24,378 nt of DNA. Origin: an uncultured Eubacterium sp. GTDB lineage: Bacteria > Bacillota > Clostridia > Lachnospirales > Lachnospiraceae. The number at the start of each line of letters is the position of its first letter. Position 1 is the stretch's first letter. The stretch is from assembly GCA_905236295.1 (NCBI GenBank), contig CAJOQF010000034.1, forward strand, positions 1-24,378, given 5' to 3'. Made by a program: the position numbers and the translations under genes. Below are positions 6,961 to 13,939 of this stretch, piece by piece. Below the pieces are notes generated by a model, which saw nothing but the letters and a program-made list of their open reading frames with translations, was not told where the DNA came from and did no database searches.

Positions 6961-6989
6961 ATATTAAACTATGACGCTTCGACAGGCAA
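6961..6989 (-). promoter_or_regulatory. Probable promoter for the G3E/pyrophosphatase operon
   Basis: On the minus strand TTGCCT (6989-6984) is followed after 17 bases by TAATAT (6966-6961), with a start expected near 6954, about 19 bases before the GTPase start codon. The spacer contains one arm of the inverted repeat at 6973-6995. Confidence 0.45.
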
Positions 6990-6995
6990 AGCGTC
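6973..6995. promoter_or_regulatory. Inverted repeat overlapping the G3E operon promoter
   Basis: GACGCTT (6973-6979) and AAGCGTC (6989-6995) are perfect 7-bp arms around nine bases, overlapping the predicted -35 box and spacer. CGCTTCG occurs at 6975-6981 and again at 7004-7010. The element could be an operator for a metal regulator, or a weak terminator for the DUF2207 gene, which ends at 7020. It does not match a standard Zur or Fur box. Confidence 0.4.
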
Positions 6996-7019
6996 CGGCT
7001 TTTCGCTTCGAAAATAAAA

Positions 7020-8906
7020 CTACCAGGCGCCTCCGCCACCTCCGCCGAAACCTCCGCCGGAGAAGCCGCCTCCTGAGAAGCCGCCCGAAAATCCACTGCT
7101 ACCGCCCGATGAAGTCGACTGCGGCTGAGGGAGCGGGGCTCTGAGCGTTGATCTCGTAAACGAGAGAAACATCATAGTTGTGAACACTGCATTTGTATCG
7201 TATGGATCATACCATATCGGCTGAGGAATACGAATATCCTTAAACTTCTTGGTCCAGACCGTATCCAGTCCAAGAACCGATGCATAAGGCAATATCTTAT
7301 AGTAATACTCCGGATCCTCATTTGATAAGGTCACAAGGCGGTCGTATTCCGCCGTCTTGATAAAGTTTTTGAATCCGAGTATCCGTCCCATCCTGTCTGC
7401 GCTCTGTCTGCTTCTCGCAGGTGTAAACACGTAGAACAGATTGAGCAAAACTTCCGTAATGATAAATATTATCGCATTGTACCAGGTAAAAGCACGGGTG
7501 CAGATAAAAAACAGTATCGCTGCGTTTATAATTGCCAGGATCACGCCGAATACGAGCTTGCCTTTACCCTGTCCACTGTATCTGTGGTCGTATGCAAATG
7601 CTATTTTGCTGACTCCAAACCACGATATAACCGCAAGTATGGCTCCGCCCACGATTCCGACTATGATGCCTCCCGATATATCAGTTGGATCCCACATTGC
7701 TGCGATAATGTAAAAGAACGGAAGGATTCCGATCAATATACCTATCACCCATCTTGCGACCTCAGATTCTCCGGTGAACACATCTTCAAAGTCTCTCTTG
7801 TAGTTTTCCTCCACACTTGTCTTTACCTTCTCCACCTTCGAATAGAGGGATGTCGGAAGGCTGTATAGTTTTAACGTATCTCTCTCCTTAAACAGTGCGT
7901 CAAACAGCTCTATCGTGGCAGCTTTTTCATTGTCCCTGTCAATATTCTGCACTTTTTCAAGTTCAAATTTGTCTTTCTTGACTTCGCGGATCTTTAAATA
8001 ACCCTTATCCGCAAAGTACATGACCATCATCATCACTTCCTCGGTCTCAACGCTTCCGTCGATCGCATATCCGATCTCCAACGGAGTCATATTGTCCGGA
8101 GGATAGAACTCAACAGGCTTTACAAGCTTCATCGGTCTGCCGCGCCTTATGTAGAATATCAATGAAACCGCCAGCAATATAAGTGTGAAAACTGCCAGAA
8201 TAATGTATTTTGATACCTGGGTAGACTGGTATGTCACAGCCTCCGCCCAGTATCCATCCGGGAGATTGGTATCCCTTACCGTAAGTCCGTGGTGCGCCGG
8301 GATGTTTGTTCCCTCAAATACTATGGTATTACCATCCGTATTATATACGAAATAATCGGAAAGTTCATCATTTTTTCCGTAGGAACCACTGTATATTTCA
8401 ACATCACCCCAGTCAATCTTTTCGGGGAGTGTCAAAGATACTCCCGCATACCAGATCTCCGATTCCCAATCGGTAGGCAAAAGATTCAGAGCAAGATAAT
8501 CATTTTTTTCGGAGTCATCCTTAAATCCGACCACATCGTAGCTTATGGTGTACTCTTTTTCTCCGTTGACGTAGGTGTCGGCATCACCTATCCTGACCGT
8601 GACATTATAGCTGTCGGTCTCGATGTCCGCATCATCACCTGTCACCTTGATATTTCTTATCGAATATGTCTTGTCGGTGCTGATCGGAATATATCGGACT
8701 ATCCCGTGATGATCCTGCGCAAAATACACATCGATCGTCTCTGTGATGTGAATATTATATGAGTTATCGGCAACAGCTTCGACAATGTAACTCGTCGTCA
8801 CCCAGTCATCAACCTTTGACTCATCATTGTCTTTCGCCAGGACTAAAAATGTCGGCGACATCAGCATAACTGACGCCGCCAGAATCATAATAATCTTTTT
8901 TATCAT
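7020..8906 (-). CDS. DUF2207 domain-containing membrane protein with Gly-rich tail
   Basis: 628 residues. A signal peptide (about 1-24) is followed by an extracellular DUF2207 region (about 35-225) of beta-rich sequence. Then come a membrane helix (about 234-253), a cytoplasmic region with the PPDNMTPLEIGY segment (269-280) typical of the family, and four further hydrophobic helices (about 386-404, 412-430, 451-470, 477-495). A cytoplasmic stretch precedes a tail rich in Ser-Gly-Gly-Phe-Ser (about 598-628) that ends in GGGGGGAW, a usual ending for this family. Function is unknown. The gene lies nine bases after lemA, and LemA-DUF2207 pairs recur widely in bacteria, suggesting a joint envelope complex. 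Confidence 0.9.
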   Translation of the reverse strand: MIKKIIMILAASVMLMSPTFLVLAKDNDESKVDDWVTTSYIVEAVADNSYNIHITETIDVYFAQDHHGIVRYIPISTDKTYSIRNIKVTGDDADIETDSYNVTVRIGDADTYVNGEKEYTISYDVVGFKDDSEKNDYLALNLLPTDWESEIWYAGVSLTLPEKIDWGDVEIYSGSYGKNDELSDYFVYNTDGNTIVFEGTNIPAHHGLTVRDTNLPDGYWAEAVTYQSTQVSKYIILAVFTLILLAVSLIFYIRRGRPMKLVKPVEFYPPDNMTPLEIGYAIDGSVETEEVMMMVMYFADKGYLKIREVKKDKFELEKVQNIDRDNEKAATIELFDALFKERDTLKLYSLPTSLYSKVEKVKTSVEENYKRDFEDVFTGESEVARWVIGILIGILPFFYIIAAMWDPTDISGGIIVGIVGGAILAVISWFGVSKIAFAYDHRYSGQGKGKLVFGVILAIINAAILFFICTRAFTWYNAIIFIITEVLLNLFYVFTPARSRQSADRMGRILGFKNFIKTAEYDRLVTLSNEDPEYYYKILPYASVLGLDTVWTKKFKDIRIPQPIWYDPYDTNAVFTTMMFLSFTRSTLRAPLPQPQSTSSGGSSGFSGGFSGGGFSGGGFGGGGGGAW

Positions 8907-8915
8907 AACTACCTC

Positions 8916-9482
8916 TTAAAAAGACACTTTAACGTTTTCGCGTTCAGCCTCATTTGCAACCTCAAACATAGGCTGTTTTTCAAAATGAAACATTCCCGCT
9001 ATGATCGATGAAGGGAACATCATCACTCTGTCGTTGAAGCGTCTTACAACCGCATTGTAATACTTTCTCGCGTTTGCGATATCCTCCTCGCATCCACGAA
9101 GCTGTCCCTGAAGCTCAAGGAAATTCTGGTTGGCTTTGAGATCCGGATAATTCTCTGCTATCGCGAATAGATTTCTGACTGCACCGGAGAGCGCAGACTC
9201 GCTTTGGATCCTTTCATTGAAATCCCTTGCATTGCCGGCTGCATTTCTCATCGCTATCGTTTTCTCGAGAGTCTCCTTCTCGTGAGCAGCATATCCCTTC
9301 ACCGTCTCAACAAGGTTTGGGATGAGATCAAATCTCTTTTTGAGGTAAACATCCATCGTGGAGAATGCCTCCTCTATGCCGTTTTTTCCTCTTACGAGGC
9401 TGTTGTATGTGCCCATTACCCAAAGCAAAAGTATAACCACAATTGCTATGACAACTATCAAAACAATCAATCCAACACTCAT
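8916..9482 (-). CDS. lemA: LemA family protein
   Basis: 188 residues from the ATG at 9482, with AGGAG at 9495-9491 eight bases upstream; an in-frame TTG at 9500 is less likely. One N-terminal membrane helix (about 4-22) precedes a helical-bundle domain with LemA hallmarks: YNSLVRGKNGIEEAFSTMDV, then KKRFDLIPNLVETVKGYA, then ARKYYNAVVRRFNDRVMMFP and a C-terminal FEKQPMFEV-type segment. In the family the N-terminal helix anchors the bundle in the membrane. The exact role is unsettled. It is the first gene of a pair with the DUF2207 protein. Confidence 0.95.
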   Translation of the reverse strand: MSVGLIVLIVVIAIVVILLLWVMGTYNSLVRGKNGIEEAFSTMDVYLKKRFDLIPNLVETVKGYAAHEKETLEKTIAMRNAAGNARDFNERIQSESALSGAVRNLFAIAENYPDLKANQNFLELQGQLRGCEEDIANARKYYNAVVRRFNDRVMMFPSSIIAGMFHFEKQPMFEVANEAERENVKVSF

Positions 9483-9514
9483 ACAAACACTCCTTTTCAA
9501 TAAAATGCCTACTT

Positions 9515-9542
9515 ATTATAACACAAAAAATACGAAATACAA
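9515..9542 (-). promoter_or_regulatory. Promoter for the lemA-DUF2207 operon
   Basis: On the minus strand TTGTAT (9542-9537), a 16-base spacer and a perfect TATAAT (9520-9515) preceded by TGT (extended -10). The -35 box is only three bases from the -35 box of the divergent ohrR promoter, so a regulator bound at one promoter could affect the other. Confidence 0.7.
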
Positions 9543-9545
9543 CGC

Positions 9546-9574
9546 TTGACTTCGCAATTAAATTGTGCTAAATT
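9546..9574 (+). promoter_or_regulatory. Promoter for ohrR
   Basis: TTGACT (9546-9551), a 17-base spacer and TAAATT (9569-9574), preceded by TGC as an extended -10 element. The predicted start lies near 9581, about 20 bases before the ATG. The OhrR-type box at 9555-9565 lies inside the spacer. Confidence 0.65.
9555..9565. promoter_or_regulatory. OhrR-type operator
   Basis: CAATT-A-AATTG is a perfect 11-bp palindrome lying between the -35 and -10 boxes of ohrR. It matches the core of the TACAATTAAATTGTA element known for Bacillus OhrR. Position and sequence indicate autorepression, released when OhrR is oxidised. Confidence 0.7.
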
Positions 9575-9601
9575 AACTTTGGCTTTGAAAGGAGAATTAC
9601 T

Positions 9602-10051
9602 ATGAGCAAAGATAATGTTGAGCAATTCGATTGTTTACGTTTAAAGAACCAGCTATGTTTCCCACTCTACGCATGCTCAAAGGAGATCATCAAGAAATAC
9701 AAACCGTTTCTTGACGAAATCGACCTCACATACACCCAATACATAACAATGATGGTTATGTGGGAGCACAAAGAAATGAGTGTTAAACAATTGGGCGAAT
9801 GCCTCTTCCTCGATTCGGGTACTCTCACTCCCGTATTAAAAAAGCTTGAGGAAAAGGGATATATAACCAGAAACCGCTCCAAGACTGACGAGCGCGTCTT
9901 GGAGGTAAAGATCACTGAGAAAGGTGAGGACTTGCAGAAAGTTGCAGTAAACATTCCCGCACAGATGGGCGGATGCATCTCGCTCTCACAGGAAGAAAGC
10001 GTACAGCTTTATACTCTTCTTTATAAAATACTCGGAAAAATTGATGCTTAA
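9602..10051 (+). CDS. ohrR: MarR-family organic hydroperoxide sensor/repressor, OhrR type
   Basis: 149 residues with GAAAGGAG about seven bases upstream. It follows the OhrR pattern closely. LKNQLCFPLYA (15-25) places Cys19 at the position of the peroxide-sensing Cys15 of Bacillus OhrR. LTYTQYITMMVMWE (42-55) includes the region whose tyrosines hydrogen-bond that cysteine. The winged helix is shown by LFLDSGTLTPVLKKLEEKGYITR (68-90) and TDERV. Other cysteines are Cys25, Cys67 and Cys125. Cys125 is 106 residues from Cys19, close to the spacing of sensing and resolving cysteines (22 and 127) in Xanthomonas OhrR, so a two-Cys mechanism is possible. OhrR proteins repress a thiol peroxidase gene, ohr. 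None is in this window, so this is an orphan copy, or it regulates the divergent lemA operon or distant genes. Confidence 0.92.
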   Translation: MSKDNVEQFDCLRLKNQLCFPLYACSKEIIKKYKPFLDEIDLTYTQYITMMVMWEHKEMSVKQLGECLFLDSGTLTPVLKKLEEKGYITRNRSKTDERVLEVKITEKGEDLQKVAVNIPAQMGGCISLSQEESVQLYTLLYKILGKIDA

Positions 10052-10070
10052 TGATCCCTATTTATGATAA

Positions 10071-10107
10071 AACGCCTTAGATTCATCAACATGAACTCTA
10101 AGGCGTT
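10071..10107. terminator. Bidirectional intrinsic terminator between ohrR and the flavin-reductase-like gene
   Basis: AACGCCTTAGA (10071-10081) pairs with TCTAAGGCGTT (10097-10107). The stem extends inward through TTCAT and ATGAA past one bulged C to a CAAC loop. ATTTGTTCTTT follows on the plus strand and TTTTATC on the minus strand, so it can end both convergent transcripts. Confidence 0.88.
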
Positions 10108-10142
10108 ATTTGTTCTTTATTGGTTTTTAGATGGCAATGATA

Positions 10143-10649
10143 CTATCTTGCCACCACTTCGACAACCTCTGCCACATACATAGTGTGCATATCGCCATCA
10201 GCATAAAACTTCTTGGCAATATCATCATTCTTAAACATTTCCTCATCAAACGGAACTTCCGCAAGCTTTTCACACAGAATAACCAGATTTGCCTCATCAG
10301 GATAAGGAATTCCGTGTCTGAAAGCAGGCGTAAGCTTTGCAAGCTTGAACTTGTCTATATCCCGACCGGACTGCTCTCCGCAGAACTTGAGTGCCGGCAT
10401 GTACTCCTCATTTAAGAAGGAAATCGTAAAAAGATCTCCCTTGTCGATAAACTCTTTGGTATATCTGGATTCCCTGATAAAGATAAACACAACATCCTTG
10501 TGCCAGAGCTGACCGAAGCCACCCCAGCTCACCGTCATGGTATTGTATTTTTCTTTGTTGCCGGCAGAGACAAGTGCGTACTCATCTGCAAATTTCTTGA
10601 ACGGGTTGCACTCAAATGATGTCGTCTTCATTGGTTGAAATGTATGCAT
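10143..10649 (-). CDS. Flavin-reductase-like FMN-binding split-barrel protein
   Basis: 168 residues from the ATG at 10649, with GGGAGGA at 10662-10656 six bases upstream; the in-frame ATG at 10664 precedes that site. The sequence has the flavin reductase-like pattern: YNTMTVSWGGFGQLWHKDVVFIFIR (about 35-60), in which TMTVSWG contacts the flavin in relatives, then RYTKEFIDKGDLFTISFLNE. Such proteins bind FMN and reduce flavin with NAD(P)H or act as small reductases; the substrate is unknown. It lies 15 bases after the lysA-like gene, so the two are probably co-transcribed. It ends against the bidirectional terminator. Confidence 0.82.
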   Translation of the reverse strand: MHTFQPMKTTSFECNPFKKFADEYALVSAGNKEKYNTMTVSWGGFGQLWHKDVVFIFIRESRYTKEFIDKGDLFTISFLNEEYMPALKFCGEQSGRDIDKFKLAKLTPAFRHGIPYPDEANLVILCEKLAEVPFDEEMFKNDDIAKKFYADGDMHTMYVAEVVEVVAR

Positions 10650-10664
10650 AGGCTGTCCTCCCAT

Positions 10665-11936
10665 CTAGAATTTTATCTTATTAAATACATCAAAGCAATC
10701 AAAGGTCGCAAAGTAGTCTTTCGGTGTCTCGGCTCTTCTTATAAGCTCAAAAGAACCATCCTCTTTGAGAAGGATCTCAGCTGACTTGAGCTTTCCGTTG
10801 TAATTGTATCCCATTGAGAATCCATGTGCACCCGCATCATGGATAAAGAGGATATCTCCATTATCTATCTTTGGAAGCTGTCTGTCTATCGCAAATTTAT
10901 CATTGTTCTCACAAAGCGATCCGGTAACATCATATGTGTGATCGCAAGGCGCATCCTCCTTGCCCATAACAGTGATATGATGGTACGCGCCATACATTGC
11001 CGGTCTCATGAGATTGACAGCACATGCATCCACACCGATGTACTCTTTGTAGGTGTGCTTTTCATGGATCGCTGTAGTCACAAGGGCTCCGTAAGGTGCC
11101 ATCATAAAGCGTCCCATCTCTGTGTAGATCGCAATGTCACCGAGTCCTGCCGGCACGAGCACTTCCTCGTATACCTTTCTTACGCCCTCTCCGATAACTT
11201 TGATATCGTTTGGCTCTTTGCCCGGCTCATATGGTATTCCGACTCCGCCGGAGAGGTTGATAAACTTGAATTCGCATCCGGTCTTCTCTTTGATATCTAC
11301 CACAAGCTCAAACAACTGTTTTGCAAGAGTCGGATAGTATTCGTTTGTCACGGTGTTGCTGGCAAGGAAAGCATGTATTCCGAAATACTTCGCTCCCTTT
11401 TCCTTCAAAAGCTTATATCCATCTATAAGCTGGTCGTATGTAAGACCGTACTTTGAGTCTCCGGGATTGTCCATAATGGCGTTTCCAAGCTCGAAAACTC
11501 CACCCGGATTGTAACGGAGGCTTATGGTCTCCGGAATATGTCCTATAGTCTTTTCAAGAAACTCAATGTGGGTAAAATCATCAAGATTAATGATAGCGCC
11601 GATCTTGTCTGCGAGCACAAAATCTTCTGCCGGAGTGTCGTTTGAAGAAAACATGATCTTTTCTCCCGCAAATCCAAGCGCATCAGAAAGCATAAGCTCA
11701 GTGAGTGATGAGCAGTCGCAACCGCAGTCATACTCTCCGAGGATCTTCATCAGAAACGGATTCGGAGTCGCCTTTACAGCGAAATATTCTCTAAATCCCG
11801 GGTTCCAGGAAAATGCTTCTTTTACAGCCTCGGCATTCTCTCTGATACCTTTCTCATCATAGAGATAAAAGGGGGTTGGGTATTTTGCTTTTATCTCCTC
11901 CAACTTACTCTTTGAAACAAAGGGCCTCTTGTCCAT
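10665..11936 (-). CDS. lysA: Diaminopimelate decarboxylase-like PLP enzyme with altered HIGS motif
   Basis: 423 residues, fold-type III PLP decarboxylase (alanine racemase-like barrel plus C-terminal beta domain). Lys55 in YFAVKATPNP is the PLP lysine. SGGVGIPY (229-236) is the glycine loop for the phosphate. GSLCENNDKFAIDRQLP (339-355) holds the active-site Cys342 and Glu343. RPAMYGAYH (311-319) and a terminal YNYNGKLKSAEILL also match LysA. Two departures from canonical LysA are visible. The usual HxHIGS is HAFLAS (188-193), so the histidine that stacks on PLP is Phe190, and EPGR has become EMGR (273-276). The enzyme would release CO2 from meso-diaminopimelate to give lysine, but a related D-centre or diamine-acid substrate is possible. 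It is the first gene of a two-gene unit. Confidence 0.82.
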   Translation of the reverse strand: MDKRPFVSKSKLEEIKAKYPTPFYLYDEKGIRENAEAVKEAFSWNPGFREYFAVKATPNPFLMKILGEYDCGCDCSSLTELMLSDALGFAGEKIMFSSNDTPAEDFVLADKIGAIINLDDFTHIEFLEKTIGHIPETISLRYNPGGVFELGNAIMDNPGDSKYGLTYDQLIDGYKLLKEKGAKYFGIHAFLASNTVTNEYYPTLAKQLFELVVDIKEKTGCEFKFINLSGGVGIPYEPGKEPNDIKVIGEGVRKVYEEVLVPAGLGDIAIYTEMGRFMMAPYGALVTTAIHEKHTYKEYIGVDACAVNLMRPAMYGAYHHITVMGKEDAPCDHTYDVTGSLCENNDKFAIDRQLPKIDNGDILFIHDAGAHGFSMGYNYNGKLKSAEILLKEDGSFELIRRAETPKDYFATFDCFDVFNKIKF

Positions 11937-11989
11937 AACCGTACATCCTTTCTCATATCATATTCGGGCCAAAACTGCCCATATTTCAG

Positions 11990-12018
11990 ATTGTACCATG
12001 ATTTCGAACAATAAGCTA
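11990..12018 (-). promoter_or_regulatory. Extended -10 promoter for the lysA-like operon
   Basis: On the minus strand TACAAT (11995-11990) is preceded by TGG, an extended -10 element. TAGCTT (12018-12013) stands 17 bases upstream as a poor -35. The start is expected near 11983, giving a leader of about 47 bases, too short for a lysine riboswitch. Confidence 0.5.
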
Positions 12019-12058
12019 GAAATATTTCACTTTAGTTAGCTTTAATTAACTCGAACCT

Positions 12059-12805
12059 CTAAGAATATATCTGGATCAAGACCTTCAGTCGTCCTTTTTT
12101 GGTCTCTTTTACTATACCGTCAAAGACAAACTTTCCGTGACCCCGCACCGAAATGATCGTCCCCTCCTTCGGGACGGACGACGGATTGGTGATAGCTCTT
12201 CCATCGGCAATCACCGCCTCCTTGTCAAAAAGCGTTTTTGCTTCGCTTCTGGACAGATTGAAGAGCTTTGCGATAACGGCGTCGAATCGCTCCGATGCCA
12301 CGGTTATCTCTTTTGATACAAGTTTCGGTTTGATCTCGTCCGGCACCTGATCCGATATCTCGCACTTTACAGGGGTGTGTTTGACACGCTCAAGTGACGA
12401 GACCACAAAATCGGCTATCTGTTCCAAAACAAACACAAATGCGACATTGTCTCTGATAACAATGTCGCCGATCGTATCTCTCTCAAGTCCCAAATTCATA
12501 AGTGCTCCCAAGAAATCTCTGTGTGTCAGTCTGTCAGCAAATTTCGGTGCCTTGGGTTTTATTATAATAAGTTTTATGGGGAACTCTTCGCTGTAGCCGA
12601 AGTCCTCCTCATTTCCGAAGCGCACTACAACGCGTTCGCACCCGGAAGTTCCTCCCCACATCATTACATCTCTCTCACCCGCAACCCTGTATGCGATTGA
12701 CGCACCAGACGGCGAATGAAACTCTGTATACTGGTAGGTATAGCTTCTACCGGCTCTCTCAGCCAGTTCCGAAAAACGGTTTTCAGTTATCTTTTCATCC
12801 GCCAT
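12059..12805 (-). CDS. ylmH: S4-domain RNA-binding protein, YlmH family
   Basis: 248 residues from the ATG at 12805, with GGGAGA eight bases upstream. An in-frame ATG at 12841, three bases after the previous gene, would add 12 residues without a clear site. The N-terminal YlmH domain includes VMMWGGTSGCERVVVRFG (47-64) and LTHRDFLGALMNLGLERDTIGDI (93-115), a strongly conserved family stretch. The C-terminal S4 domain (about 168-235) has the SERFDAVIAKLFNLSRSEAK core. Homologues bind 50S subunits blocked by peptidyl-tRNA and aid ribosome rescue, and are usually found in division-gene clusters. Here it instead ends a long operon. Confidence 0.93.
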   Translation of the reverse strand: MADEKITENRFSELAERAGRSYTYQYTEFHSPSGASIAYRVAGERDVMMWGGTSGCERVVVRFGNEEDFGYSEEFPIKLIIIKPKAPKFADRLTHRDFLGALMNLGLERDTIGDIVIRDNVAFVFVLEQIADFVVSSLERVKHTPVKCEISDQVPDEIKPKLVSKEITVASERFDAVIAKLFNLSRSEAKTLFDKEAVIADGRAITNPSSVPKEGTIISVRGHGKFVFDGIVKETKKGRLKVLIQIYS

Positions 12806-12844
12806 ATTGCGTCTCTCCCATTTAATCCTCTCTCTGATCATTTA

Positions 12845-13915
12845 CTATATCGCCAGTTTGAAAATGTTTGCATCCTTCGCAAAATTTGTCATCTCATACA
12901 TCACGATCGCCTTGTCAAATCCCTCTTTCAACAGATCCGATACATTTTCATTGTAATATCTCAGATCCACAACCGTAATGTGTGCATAATCATTTATCAT
13001 AAGCGGAATGACACAGTTTGCATACGAATCTTTTATAAGAAGAAGATTTTTATCTCCCTTTCCCTCAATGTCGGTCCTGGCTCTGTTTCCTCCGAGGAAG
13101 TATGCATATTTGTCCGATGTCTCGAGCATGGACTCATCATAAAGCTTCTCTCCCGCTTTCGGATGGTCTCCTCCGCCCTGCGCCGTAATATTGATCTCCC
13201 CTTCAATCTTTGGCGCCTCGATATCTTCTCCATTTGTGCCCGGGAGAAGTGTTCTCGCATACATGGTTCCTCTGAAGCTGTCTGTGACAGTCGTAAAATC
13301 TGTGCCCGAGTTTGTGGATGCAATACTTCTGTAAACAGATTCCGCTGCACGCGAAGTCCAGTGATGGTCAGTCTTGTAGTAAATCTGCATCCTGTCTTTT
13401 TCACTGTCAAGTATATCTCTCACATCAATAAAATTCACGTCGGTCAAAAGCTCTTTTGCCTCTTCATATTTCTCGTCCGCGTCATAAACCGGAGCATTTG
13501 CCGGAAGCTTGTCGCTTAAGATCACATACGGAGACGGAATCAGAACCACATCCGTATCGATGGCATTTTGCGTTGCAAATGTATTGATCATAGTGAGATT
13601 CTTTATATAATTTGATTTGTTGAAATCAGTTTCCGCACACACATCAAAAAGATAACCGTCCTTTGCGATATATGTGTCATTGATCATTCTCTGTCCGCAA
13701 ATATAGCGGGTCGCACTGGAAAGAGAAAGCCACATATCCCTCGCCGGAAACTGATCTGTGAGCACCTTTTCAATATCATCTGTGTTCTCTATATCAGACA
13801 TTGTTTTCAACGCGCGCTTCTCATTTTCGGAGAATGTCTTTTCTCCTGTGGCGAAGATCATCACTCCACCCGCCACCATCAGCGCGAGAAAAACAATATA
13901 AAATGCACGTCGCAT
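12845..13915 (-). CDS. DHHW/AlgX-like SGNH-fold protein, partner of MBOAT acyltransferase
   Basis: 356 residues, with GAGG eight bases before the ATG. An N-terminal signal anchor (about 5-22) precedes an extracytoplasmic SGNH-like domain. YKTDHHWTSRAAESVYRSI contains the DHHW motif (183-186), holding the Asp and His of the triad. LLIKDSYAN (292-300) gives the serine, Ser297, in the KDS version of GDS seen in AlgX, AlgJ and DHHW proteins. SENEKR (29-34) is also typical. Relatives transfer acetyl groups delivered by an MBOAT protein onto exopolysaccharide or another surface polymer. The MBOAT gene ends 24 bases upstream, which supports this role; the acceptor polymer is unknown. Confidence 0.87.
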   Translation of the reverse strand: MRRAFYIVFLALMVAGGVMIFATGEKTFSENEKRALKTMSDIENTDDIEKVLTDQFPARDMWLSLSSATRYICGQRMINDTYIAKDGYLFDVCAETDFNKSNYIKNLTMINTFATQNAIDTDVVLIPSPYVILSDKLPANAPVYDADEKYEEAKELLTDVNFIDVRDILDSEKDRMQIYYKTDHHWTSRAAESVYRSIASTNSGTDFTTVTDSFRGTMYARTLLPGTNGEDIEAPKIEGEINITAQGGGDHPKAGEKLYDESMLETSDKYAYFLGGNRARTDIEGKGDKNLLLIKDSYANCVIPLMINDYAHITVVDLRYYNENVSDLLKEGFDKAIVMYEMTNFAKDANIFKLAI

Positions 13916-13939
13916 ATCAATTACCTCTGCCTCTCATTG

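Noticed and set aside
10824..11456. Plus-strand ORF of 210 codons
   Set aside because: Antisense to the lysA-like gene, which has clear PLP-enzyme motifs.
11937..12058. Lysine riboswitch upstream of the lysA-like gene
   Set aside because: The leader predicted from the extended -10 promoter is only about 47 bases, far shorter than an L-box, and no matching stems are visible.
11996..12058. Terminator after ylmH (short AT-rich repeats AGTTA/TAACT)
   Set aside because: Stem is only five AT-rich pairs and no T-run follows; transcription may continue into the lysA-like gene.
12716..13519. Plus-strand ORF of 267 codons
   Set aside because: It lies antisense to the DHHW gene and the ylmH start, shows no recognisable domain, and is rich in Cys, Ile, His and Arg as usual for antisense frames.
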